Shown here piece after piece: positions 7,218-13,342 of a DNA stretch of 19,987 nucleotides. This stretch comes from JANNAT01 sp031422555 (lineage in GTDB: Bacteria > Pseudomonadota > Alphaproteobacteria > Rhodobacterales > Rhodobacteraceae). The notes beneath the pieces are model-generated. The model saw only the letters and a program-made list of their open reading frames with translations. It ran no database searches and was not told where the DNA came from. Positions within the stretch are counted from its first letter, which is position 1. Each line of letters opens with the position of its first letter. Made by a program: the position numbers and the translations under genes. Location: positions 1-19,987 of the forward strand of contig JANPLZ010000137.1 of the NCBI GenBank assembly GCA_031422555.1, given 5' to 3'.

Positions 7218-8297
7218 TCAGCGCCGCACCACCACGGCGCTGCCCACCCCGCCCGCCGCTGCGATGGCGGCAAGTCCATAGCCGTGTTGCAGTTGATAAA
7301 ACAGCCGCACCGCCAAAATCGCGCCCGAGGCCCCGATCGGATGCCCGCGCGCCAGGGCCCCGCCCGACAGGTTCATCCGGGCGGAGTCTAATCCGGCCAT
7401 TTGCGCGCAAGCGATGGCTTGGGCGGCATAGGCCTCCATCATCTCGATCCCCTGCAGATCTGCCGGCCCAATGCCCGCCGCCGCCAACGCCCGCGCGATG
7501 GCGGGCACCGGGGCCAACCCAGGTTCGGTCGGATCGGCCCCCAAACTGGCCCCGGCGATGATCTGCAAGCCACGGTTTTGGGCCACTTTTGCGTCCACCA
7601 CCAGAACAAACGCCGCCGCATCCGCCGCCACCGCCGCATTGGCCGCGGTAATACTGCCGGTGATCACCGAGGCGCGGGCGGCCAGCGCCGGGGTCAGGTT
7701 GCGGGCAAAAGCGTCGTGCGACTGGCCCGCGATGGGCACGATCTCGGCAGACATGTCGGCTGCAACCGCGCGGGCGTGACTGGCCACGGCAAAAGCATCA
7801 AGGTCGGCGCGCGTAATGCCCAGTCTTGCCGCAAGGGTTTGGGCGGCTTGCGCCATATCGGGGTCGCGGTCGGGCCAAGGGGTAAAGGCGGGCTGATCAT
7901 AGGGCACCGCAGGCCCGCCATTCGGATCAGTGCGCAAACGCAAGGGCCTGCGCGAATAGCTTTCAACGCCGCCCGCAACCACCACCCGCGCCGCCCCACT
8001 GATCACCAACGCCTGCGCCAGCAGCACCGCGTCCAGACCGCCTGCGCATTGGCGGTCAATCGTCAGCCCCGCCACATTACCCATCCCCGAAGCCAATGCC
8101 AACCGCCGCGCCGGATTGCCGCCCGCGCCCAAAGCATTGGCGCAAATCACCTCGTCCACCGCGGCGGGTGCGATGCCCGCATCAGCCAGCAGGGCCGCGA
8201 TCACCGGGGTGCCCAGATCTTCAATCGACAACCGAGCAAAGGCCCCGCCGCGCGGCACCACAGCCGATCTTTTGGCGGCGATGATCCGCGCGATCAC
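7218..8297 (-). CDS. thiolase-like protein lacking canonical acid/base residues
   Basis: Thiolase-fold protein (family of acetyl-CoA acetyltransferases), 359 residues from the GTG at 8297. The nucleophile Cys84 is kept in DRQCAGGLDAV, and His319 in GGALARGHPIGASGA. The C-terminal CxGGG motif reads AIAAAGGVG, so the second catalytic Cys is Ala346, and the NEAF motif reads MMEAY, so the water-binding Asn is Met287. Normal Claisen condensation is therefore doubtful. The frame extends to an ATG at 8369, but that would overlap the ligase gene by 76 bases; the GTG makes a 4-base GTGA overlap with the ligase stop and matches family length better. Its pairing with an acyl-CoA ligase next to bioY recalls B. 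subtilis yhfS-yhfT-yhfU. Substrate unknown. Confidence 0.85.
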   Translation of the reverse strand: MIARIIAAKRSAVVPRGGAFARLSIEDLGTPVIAALLADAGIAPAAVDEVICANALGAGGNPARRLALASGMGNVAGLTIDRQCAGGLDAVLLAQALVISGAARVVVAGGVESYSRRPLRLRTDPNGGPAVPYDQPAFTPWPDRDPDMAQAAQTLAARLGITRADLDAFAVASHARAVAADMSAEIVPIAGQSHDAFARNLTPALAARASVITGSITAANAAVAADAAAFVLVVDAKVAQNRGLQIIAGASLGADPTEPGLAPVPAIARALAAAGIGPADLQGIEMMEAYAAQAIACAQMAGLDSARMNLSGGALARGHPIGASGAILAVRLFYQLQHGYGLAAIAAAGGVGSAVVVRR

Positions 8298-9415
8298 GGT
8301 TGGGCCCGCCCGGCAAGGGTTTGGAAATCGGTCTTGCCCGATGGCAATTGCGGCCAGTCTTGCAGCCAAATCGCCGTACGCGGCGCTTTGAGCGGCCCAA
8401 ACTGCGCCCGGGTGGCCGCCAGTATGGCCGCCTCGCAGACCGCATCGCCTTGCAGCAGTGCCACCATCACCACGCCCCGCAACGCATCCGCACGCGGCAA
8501 CACCGCCGCCCGCCGCACGCCGGGCAAGCCGTGCAGGAACGCCTCTATCGGCTCGGGGAAAACGTTCTGGTCGGCCACCGTCACCATCCGCCCGGCTCTT
8601 CCCGCCAGATACAACTGGCCCGCCTGCATCCAGCCCATTTCACCCACCGACAGCCAGCCGCGATCCCACACCGCATTGCCCGGATCATCGCCCGCATACC
8701 GGTCAAACAGGTAGGGGCTTTTCACCCAAATCTGTTGAATATCCCCCGGGCCGCGCAGATCAATCTGCACCCCCGGATAGGCCGCGCCTACGGCGTCTGG
8801 CGGGGTGTCGGGGCCGGACAGGGTGATGAAGCTGGCCTCGGCCGCGCCATAAAACTCGCGCAGCTGGGCGTGTGGGGCCAGCGTTTCCAGCGCCGCGCGC
8901 AGACCCTTATCCAGCTTTGCCCCGCCTACCACTATTAACCGCGCCGCCAAAGCCGGGCCGCCCGCATCCACCATCAGCCGCAGTTGTGCGGGCGTGGCAT
9001 AGACCAGATCAACCGCGCATCTGGCCAAGACCACCCGCTGACGATCCGGGCGCATGCCTGCCAGAAGATGCAGATCGGCCCCAAGACTGATCGCCTCAAC
9101 CGCCGCATACAGCGCCAACGACTGTTCCAACCCGCCCAACACCGCCACCCGCACGCCCGGACCGATGCCAAACAGCCCGGCATTCACTGCAAAGCTGGCG
9201 CGCCACGATGGTACCGAGCGCACAATGCGGCGCGGCGCACCCGATGATCCTGATGTCAGTGTTTCAAACTGCCCCGGCCCCGCAGCCATCCCCCCGGCCC
9301 CGCCAATCCGAAACGGTGCGCCTGCAAAGGCCACCGCCAACGGCCCCAAATCCGCCTGAACGCGCCCGGCCAGAACCAGCCGCGCGCGCGGATGTGGTAA
9401 GAAACCCACCGTCAT
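8294..9415 (-). CDS. short AMP-dependent acyl-CoA synthetase/ligase
   Basis: Adenylate-forming enzyme that should activate a carboxylic acid as acyl-AMP and then acyl-CoA. Core motifs are present: A3 loop LTSGSSGAPRRIVRS (53-67, Arg62 where Lys is usual), A5 FYGAAEASF (188-196), A7 LSVGEMGW (255-262), A8 LYLAGRAGRMV (268-278) and A10 LPSGKTD (357-363) with catalytic Lys361. At 373 residues it is well short of the usual 480-550: only about 50 residues precede the A3 loop instead of 150 or more, so much of the N-terminal subdomain is missing. Its stop overlaps the thiolase GTG. The resemblance to B. subtilis YhfT, which sits with BioY, suggests a biotin-linked acyl substrate, but the substrate cannot be read from sequence. 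The start at 9415 is less certain because its ribosome site is weak. Confidence 0.85.
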   Translation of the reverse strand: MTVGFLPHPRARLVLAGRVQADLGPLAVAFAGAPFRIGGAGGMAAGPGQFETLTSGSSGAPRRIVRSVPSWRASFAVNAGLFGIGPGVRVAVLGGLEQSLALYAAVEAISLGADLHLLAGMRPDRQRVVLARCAVDLVYATPAQLRLMVDAGGPALAARLIVVGGAKLDKGLRAALETLAPHAQLREFYGAAEASFITLSGPDTPPDAVGAAYPGVQIDLRGPGDIQQIWVKSPYLFDRYAGDDPGNAVWDRGWLSVGEMGWMQAGQLYLAGRAGRMVTVADQNVFPEPIEAFLHGLPGVRRAAVLPRADALRGVVMVALLQGDAVCEAAILAATRAQFGPLKAPRTAIWLQDWPQLPSGKTDFQTLAGRAQP

Positions 9416-9513
9416 TTTGGGAAAAAGCCCTTCGCCGAAACCACCCGCCGCAATGCGACGCCTGCCATCCCGGCAATCAACCCTGCGATCAACCGGTTGT
9501 CAGGGCGTGGCAA
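9412..9513 (-). CDS. possible tiny ORF between aroQ and the ligase gene
   Basis: A 33-codon frame from TTG at 9513 (or 18 codons from ATG at 9468) ends in TGA overlapping the ligase ATG as ATGA, and its TTG form overlaps the aroQ 3' end. The predicted peptide has a Gly/Ala/Leu/Ile stretch, NRLIAGLIAGMAGVAL, followed by basic residues and GFFPK, which could be a short membrane segment. It may be a coupling leader peptide for the ligase, a small membrane protein, or chance. The ribosome sites are weak. Confidence 0.22.
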   Translation of the reverse strand: MPRPDNRLIAGLIAGMAGVALRRVVSAKGFFPK

Positions 9514-9943
9514 TCAAACCCACCATGCGGCGCAGCGCCAGCAAATAGCCATCGGTGCCAAAGCCTGCGATTACGCCATCCGCCCGCGCCGAGACATGCG
9601 AATGGTGCCTGAACGCCTCGCGCCGATGGATATTGCTGATATGCACTTCCAGCACCGGACCGTCATAGGCGATCAAGGCATCCAGAATGGCCACCGATGT
9701 ATGGCTATAGGCCCCCGGATTGATGATGATCCCCGCCGCCTTTGCCCGCGCCTCTTGAATCCAGTCCACCAACTGCCCCTCGTGGTTTGATTGCAGACAG
9801 CGCAGGCTTGCGCCCAAGTCCGCCGCCAAAGCCGTAAGTGCGGCAGTGACATCATCCAAAGTCTGGCTGCCATAGATTTCAGGCTGCCGCAGACCCAGCA
9901 AGTTCAGGTTCGGGCCATTCAAAACATAGATGGGCTTGGACAA
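9500..9943 (-). CDS. aroQ: type II 3-dehydroquinate dehydratase
   Basis: Dehydrates 3-dehydroquinate to 3-dehydroshikimate in the shikimate pathway (cytoplasm, dodecamer in the family). From the TTG at 9943 the protein has 147 residues, and the active-site residues fall at the numbers used for the Mycobacterium tuberculosis enzyme: Asn12, Arg19, Tyr24 in RQPEIYG, Asn75 and His81 in INPGAYSHTSVA, Glu99 and His101 in EVHISN, and Arg112 in FRHHS. The TTG is preceded by AAAGGA eight bases upstream. An in-frame ATG at 9976 would add 11 residues, but it has no ribosome site and falls in a likely -10 region. In many alphaproteobacteria aroQ is followed by accB-accC; here the ligase/thiolase pair follows instead. 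Confidence 0.95.
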   Translation of the reverse strand: MSKPIYVLNGPNLNLLGLRQPEIYGSQTLDDVTAALTALAADLGASLRCLQSNHEGQLVDWIQEARAKAAGIIINPGAYSHTSVAILDALIAYDGPVLEVHISNIHRREAFRHHSHVSARADGVIAGFGTDGYLLALRRMVGLIATP

Positions 9944-9968
9944 GGGCGCGATCCTTTGACGGTTTAAC

Positions 9969-9980
9969 GGATACATATCC
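9969..9980 (-). promoter_or_regulatory. possible -10 region of an aroQ promoter
   Basis: The minus strand reads GGATATGTATCC, an inverted repeat (GGATA/TATCC) containing the -10-like TATGTA. A weak -35-like TTTGCG lies 17 bases upstream. Transcription would begin near 9963, about 20 bases before the TTG start at 9943, which fits the TTG rather than the ATG at 9976 as the aroQ start. This is inference from motif spacing. Confidence 0.3.
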
Positions 9981-9995
9981 TATCGCCCCGCCTGC

Positions 9996-10018
9996 GCAAA
10001 GCCGCCTTTGCAAAGCGG
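9996..10018. repeat. nested inverted repeats upstream of aroQ
   Basis: GCAAAG (9996-10001) and CTTTGC (10006-10011) pair around CCGC, and the perfect palindrome CTTTGCAAAG (10006-10015) overlaps the second arm with outer CCG/CGG. The repeated GCAAAGC unit could be an operator or a structured leader. It lies between the metF terminator and aroQ. Confidence 0.4.
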
Positions 10019-10035
10019 TTCGCGCAACCACCGCC

Positions 10036-10071
10036 AAAAAATTAACGCGCCTTCCGTGGGGGAAGACGCGT
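10036..10071 (-). terminator. rho-independent terminator after metF
   Basis: Read on the minus strand, ACGCG-mismatch-CTTCC pairs with GGAAG-mismatch-CGCGT (10045-10071, loop of five), and TTAATTTTTT follows (10036-10044). It lies about 50 bases beyond the metF stop and separates metF from aroQ. Confidence 0.75.
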
Positions 10072-10120
10072 CAAGGTCGCGGCCCAATCTGCCAGCCAGC
10101 CAGAGACAACCCGGCGGCAG

Positions 10121-11011
10121 TTACGCAACCTTTTCGATGACCAGTTCGCGGGCCAATTCTGGCGCGTGTTCCGGGGCCAACCCCAGCGCGCGCACCACTT
10201 CGCGGGTCAGATGCGGACGGTTCAGGGTGTAGAAATGCAAATCCTGCACGCCGCCCTGAATCAACCGGTCGCACAGCGCCGTGCAATGGGTCAGCGCCAG
10301 CAATTCCTCGCGCCCGTCGCGGATCGCCATCGCAAAGCCTTCGTCCAGACGCGCCGGAACTTTCGTGCCACAGCGCGCGGCAAAGCGCTTTGTGGCCTCC
10401 CAGCTTTGGATCGGCAAAATCCCCGGGATGATCGGCGCGGTAATCCCAGCGGCCACACAAGCATCACGAAACCGAAAGAATGTATCGGCGTTGAAGAAAA
10501 ACTGCGTGATGGCGCTTGTGGCCCCCGCATCCATCTTACGCTTCAGCCACGTGACATCGGCCAAACCGTCGGCGGCATCCGGGTGCGGTTCTGGATAGGC
10601 GCCGACACGGATTTTGAATTTGCCGGTCTTGGCCAAGGCGGCGACCAGTTCCACCGAACTGGCGAACCCTTCGGAATGGGCGCTGAACCGCTGGGCACCT
10701 TTGGGGGCATCGCCGCGCAGCGCCACAATTTCGGTCACCCCGGCGTCAGCATAGGCGGCAGCGATTTCAAGGGTTTCGGTGCGGCTGGCATCAACGCAGG
10801 TCAAGTGGGCGGCCACGTTCAGGCCGTAGTTGCGCGCGATCGTGCCCACGGCGTCATGCGTCAACTTGCGGGTGGTGCCGCCCGCGCCATAGGTCACCGA
10901 GACGAAACTGGGGGCCAGCGGAGCCAGTGCCTGCACGGTTTCCCACAGCCGGAACGACGCGTCCAGCGTTTGCGGCGGGAAAAATTCAAAGCTGATGCTC
11001 GGGCTGGACAT
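10121..11011 (-). CDS. metF: methylenetetrahydrofolate reductase
   Basis: FAD-dependent reductase that makes 5-methyltetrahydrofolate from 5,10-methylenetetrahydrofolate, supplying the methyl group for methionine synthesis. The 296-residue TIM-barrel protein has the opening ISFEFFPPQ with catalytic Glu9 (Glu28 in E. coli), SVTYGAGG, HLTCVDASR, the FAD-side EIVALRGDAP, ITQFFFNADTFFRF and PGILPIQSW, ending with LHFYTLNRP. The frame stays open to 11233, but the true start is the ATG at 11011: AGGAG lies seven bases upstream and the family N-terminus begins there. It is divergent from metR with a 90-base intergenic region that holds a perfect MetR box, so control by MetR and homocysteine is likely. 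Confidence 0.96.
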   Translation of the reverse strand: MSSPSISFEFFPPQTLDASFRLWETVQALAPLAPSFVSVTYGAGGTTRKLTHDAVGTIARNYGLNVAAHLTCVDASRTETLEIAAAYADAGVTEIVALRGDAPKGAQRFSAHSEGFASSVELVAALAKTGKFKIRVGAYPEPHPDAADGLADVTWLKRKMDAGATSAITQFFFNADTFFRFRDACVAAGITAPIIPGILPIQSWEATKRFAARCGTKVPARLDEGFAMAIRDGREELLALTHCTALCDRLIQGGVQDLHFYTLNRPHLTREVVRALGLAPEHAPELARELVIEKVA

Positions 11012-11057
11012 GGGACGGCTCCTGTAATCTTGCCCTCTTGTCGCATGGCACGCTTTG

Positions 11058-11070
11058 TGAAACAAATTCA
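11058..11070. promoter_or_regulatory. MetR-binding box between metF and metR
   Basis: TGAAACAAATTCA is an exact match to the MetR consensus TGAA-N5-TTCA, centred 53 bases from the metF start and 38 bases from the metR start. It is the only such perfect dyad in the divergent region, which is the normal place for a LysR-type regulator site. Confidence 0.75.
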
Positions 11071-11101
11071 TAATATTCAAGATCAACATGAGGATGACAG
11101 C

Positions 11102-12007
11102 ATGTATCTGGAACTGCGCCACTTGCGCACCATTCGCGCTATTCATCAGGCAGGCGGGCTGGCCCGAGCCGCCGATGTGATGAACATGACCCAATCGGCG
11201 CTGTCGCATCAAGTCGCGGGCCTTGAAGCGCAAGTGGGGATGGAGCTATTTGTGCGCAGATCGAAACCGATGACCCTGTCGGCGGCGGGCATCCGGATGT
11301 TGCGGGCGGCAGACCGGATTTTGCCAGAAGTCATTGCTTTGGAAGAAGAATTTCGCGCTCTGCAAGCGGGAAAAACCGGGCGGCTGCACATTGCCATCGA
11401 ATGCCACGCCTGTTTTGACTGGCTGTTTCCGGTGCTGGAATTGTTCCGCCACGCTTGGCCCGAGGTGGATGTCGATATCCGCGCGGGGTTGGCGTTTGAC
11501 GCGCTGCCCGCGTTGAACCGCGAAGAGGTTGATCTGGTGATTTCGTCCAATCCGGTGGAATTGCCGGGGATCACGTTCAACGCGCTGTTTGATTACCACC
11601 CGATGTTTGTGGGCGCGGCGCAAAACCCGTTGGCGGCCAAAGCGGTGATCACGGCGCAAGATTTCCGTGACCAAATCCTGATCAGCTATCCGGTCACCCG
11701 CGACAAGCTGGATGTGTTCACCGAACTTTTGACCCCCGCCAAAGTGGAACCCCGCGCGCATCGCCCGGTGGAACTGACCGCGGTGATCCTGATGCTGGTC
11801 GGGTCAAACCGCGGGGTGGCGGTGCTGCCCGACTGGGTGTTGCGCGATGTGAAATCCAACGCCGATTACATCACCCGCCCGCTGGGCCCCGGCACGATCA
11901 CCAAACGGCTGTACGGGGCGACGCGGTCTGAGGACAGCGCCAAGCCCTATGTGGCGCATTTCCTGAAGCTGGCACGGTCCGAGGCGGTAAAGTTGCAGCG
12001 CACCTGA
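11102..12007 (+). CDS. metR: LysR-family transcriptional regulator MetR
   Basis: LysR-type regulator, 301 residues. The winged helix-turn-helix covers about residues 3-62 (LRHLRTIRAIHQAGGLARAA, then MTQSALSHQVAGLEAQVGMELFVRR), and the effector-binding domain runs from about 90 to 295, including GRLHIAIECHACFDWLFPVL, which resembles the homocysteine-sensing region of MetR. The frame is open far upstream (to 10166), but ATG at 11102 is the LysR start, with GAGGAT just upstream. Divergence from metF and the TGAA-N5-TTCA box support MetR rather than another LysR member. It is probably autoregulated. Confidence 0.92.
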   Translation: MYLELRHLRTIRAIHQAGGLARAADVMNMTQSALSHQVAGLEAQVGMELFVRRSKPMTLSAAGIRMLRAADRILPEVIALEEEFRALQAGKTGRLHIAIECHACFDWLFPVLELFRHAWPEVDVDIRAGLAFDALPALNREEVDLVISSNPVELPGITFNALFDYHPMFVGAAQNPLAAKAVITAQDFRDQILISYPVTRDKLDVFTELLTPAKVEPRAHRPVELTAVILMLVGSNRGVAVLPDWVLRDVKSNADYITRPLGPGTITKRLYGATRSEDSAKPYVAHFLKLARSEAVKLQRT

Positions 12008-12064
12008 ACGCGGCGGCAGTTTTGCCGGATGTGAAAAACTCGGAGCCAAACGCCCCCAACCTGC

Positions 12065-12087
12065 AAGCCGCAGAAATCGCGCGGCTT
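12065..12087 (+). repeat. inverted repeat downstream of metR
   Basis: AAGCCG (12065-12070) and CGGCTT (12082-12087) pair with an 11-base loop, 58 bases after the metR stop. There is no T-run, so it is at most a weak or rho-aided transcription end. Confidence 0.3.
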
Positions 12088-12160
12088 TCCGAAATTGAAT
12101 TTTAGGGCGTTTTGCGGTATTATCAGCGCACCAAATTGTAAAAAAGATGGGAGCGCACAG

Positions 12161-12715
12161 ATGAAACATGTGTTTCTTAGCGGCCATGGTGGGTGGACAC
12201 CACAGTTTGGGTATACCACTGTGCCACGCGGCATGGCAGTATATTTTTATACCCACTTTGCCAAAGCCCTTGCGATCGGCATGGAAGAGTTGATCCTGAC
12301 CGGAGCGTACACCGCGACGGACCGCATTATCGGTGAATTTTTACAATGCCCGAATATGCGGTTGTCCGGTCAGCCGGCCGCATGGACTGCGCTAAGCGAG
12401 GCAAGCCTGAACAAGGATTTTTGGGGCGAGAAGTCTGTCGTTTTTGGTATGCCCGAAAAGAAAAGATTCCATCTCTCAGGTTTCTTAGCAGGGGCGGCGG
12501 GCGCGATGCAGCCCGGGGATCAAGTTGCCGTCCACTGGATGGCTTGTTCGTCTCTACAACTTAATCCGGTCGGCGGAGCGGCGCTTGGGGTAAACGCCGC
12601 CGATCTTCGGCACGATACGCAAAACGGCCACTATCGCATTACCAACCCGGACGATACTTTTCGCTGGCTTGATAAAGATGGCATCGAAGTGCAGAAAGCT
12701 TTGCCAAATCTGTGA
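12161..12715 (+). CDS. Stv-like putative adhesin domain protein (accessory gene)
   Basis: A 184-residue protein with no signal peptide or membrane segment. The start VFLSGHGGWTPQFGYTTVPRGMAVYFYTHFAK resembles, from memory, the putative adhesin Stv domain found near polymorphic-toxin and surface-protein genes. The first line has an SGHG motif (His9), and later VAVHWMACSSLQL carries Cys129; the HG and AC motifs are like those of clan CD (caspase/CHAT) cysteine peptidases, but the His-Cys spacing of 120 residues is longer than usual. GGGAGCG precedes the ATG at 12161. Base composition is unlike its neighbours: four hand-counted 60-base lines give 50% GC, against about 67% in two metR lines. It stands alone with AT-rich flanks, which suggests recent acquisition. 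The function is not established. Confidence 0.7.
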   Translation: MKHVFLSGHGGWTPQFGYTTVPRGMAVYFYTHFAKALAIGMEELILTGAYTATDRIIGEFLQCPNMRLSGQPAAWTALSEASLNKDFWGEKSVVFGMPEKKRFHLSGFLAGAAGAMQPGDQVAVHWMACSSLQLNPVGGAALGVNAADLRHDTQNGHYRITNPDDTFRWLDKDGIEVQKALPNL

Positions 12716-12776
12716 CGAACATCGGCGCTGCGCCCATAAAAACCGCGCCCGGCCCTTTACATCCCTGACACGAAAA

Positions 12777-12837
12777 ATGCCGCCCGCGTGATACTAATTC
12801 TTGTAAGTTGACGCGCAATTGATACCATACGCGGCAT
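12777..12837. repeat. inverted repeat flanking the DUF805 promoter zone
   Basis: ATGCCGC (12777-12783) and GCGGCAT (12831-12837) are exact seven-base complements, 47 bases apart, enclosing AT-richer DNA. Two seven-base arms can arise by chance. They could mark an operator pair or the edge of the acquired segment. Confidence 0.25.
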
Positions 12838-12846
12838 CCTTAGAAT
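12819..12846 (+). promoter_or_regulatory. possible sigma-70-type promoter for the DUF805 gene
   Basis: TTGATA (12819-12824) and TAGAAT (12841-12846) each match the consensus hexamers in five of six positions and are 16 bases apart. A start near 12853 would leave only about ten bases before the ATG at 12863, barely covering the GGAG ribosome site, so this may be coincidental. Confidence 0.35.
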
Positions 12847-12862
12847 TTTATTGGAGATTGGA

Positions 12863-13324
12863 ATGGGATTTTCAGAAGCGGTTCGCACGTGCCTTCAGCA
12901 AAAATATGCCACCTTTTCGGGGCGCGCATCACGGTCTGAATATTGGTGGTTTTTCCTGTTCGTAACCCTTGTTGCCTTGGTGTTCTTCGGCATCGGCGGC
13001 GGCGTCATGGGCGCGTCAGGCATTGCCGACGTGCAGGCTGGCGGCGACATTCCGACTGTTGCAATCGTGTTTTTTGGTCTTGGGGCGGTGTTTTATCTGG
13101 CGATGTTGTTGCCGATCATTGCCGTCACCGTGCGCCGTTTCCACGACCGTGATCTGTCGGGCTGGATCTATCTGGCGGCCATCGTGCTGGGCTTTGTGCC
13201 CTTCGTCGGCATCATCGCGTCGATCGGGGCGTTTGTGATCACCGTGCTGAAAGGCACGCCGGGCGAGAACAAGTTCGGTCGTGACCCGCTTGGCCCAGAA
13301 CACAGCGCCGACGTTTTCAACTAA
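12863..13324 (+). CDS. DUF805 family inner-membrane protein
   Basis: A 153-residue protein of the DUF805 family (E. coli YhaH/YhaI type), function unknown. The family signature YATFSGRASRSEYWWFFLF is near residue 14, followed by membrane segments at about 28-50, 68-90 and 105-128, the conserved VRRFHDRDLSGWIYL between the second and third, and the tail GTPGENKFGRDPLG. The ATG at 12863 has GGAG six bases upstream; a TTG at 12851 is in frame but would sit on that ribosome site. It lies 18 bases before the DUF4129 gene, so it may be the first gene of the MoxR cluster transcript, though DUF805 is not a usual member of such clusters. Confidence 0.9.
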   Translation: MGFSEAVRTCLQQKYATFSGRASRSEYWWFFLFVTLVALVFFGIGGGVMGASGIADVQAGGDIPTVAIVFFGLGAVFYLAMLLPIIAVTVRRFHDRDLSGWIYLAAIVLGFVPFVGIIASIGAFVITVLKGTPGENKFGRDPLGPEHSADVFN

Positions 13325-13342
13325 ACGGCGGGTTGGTATCGG

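Noticed and set aside
8298..8369. Upstream ATG start for the thiolase-like gene at 8369
   Set aside because: It would overlap the ligase gene by 76 bases and add residues that belong to the ligase reading in another frame; the GTG at 8297 gives a normal four-base overlap and the family N-terminus.
7401..8714. 437-codon plus-strand frame opposite the thiolase and ligase genes
   Set aside because: Spans two real minus-strand genes and has no domain; shadow.
10166..11101. Very long upstream extension of the metR frame
   Set aside because: The open frame runs antisense through metF; the LysR helix-turn-helix starts right after the ATG at 11102.
11012..11233. N-terminal extension of metF to 11233
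   Set aside because: It would run through the MetR box and into metR; AGGAG and the family start place it at 11011.
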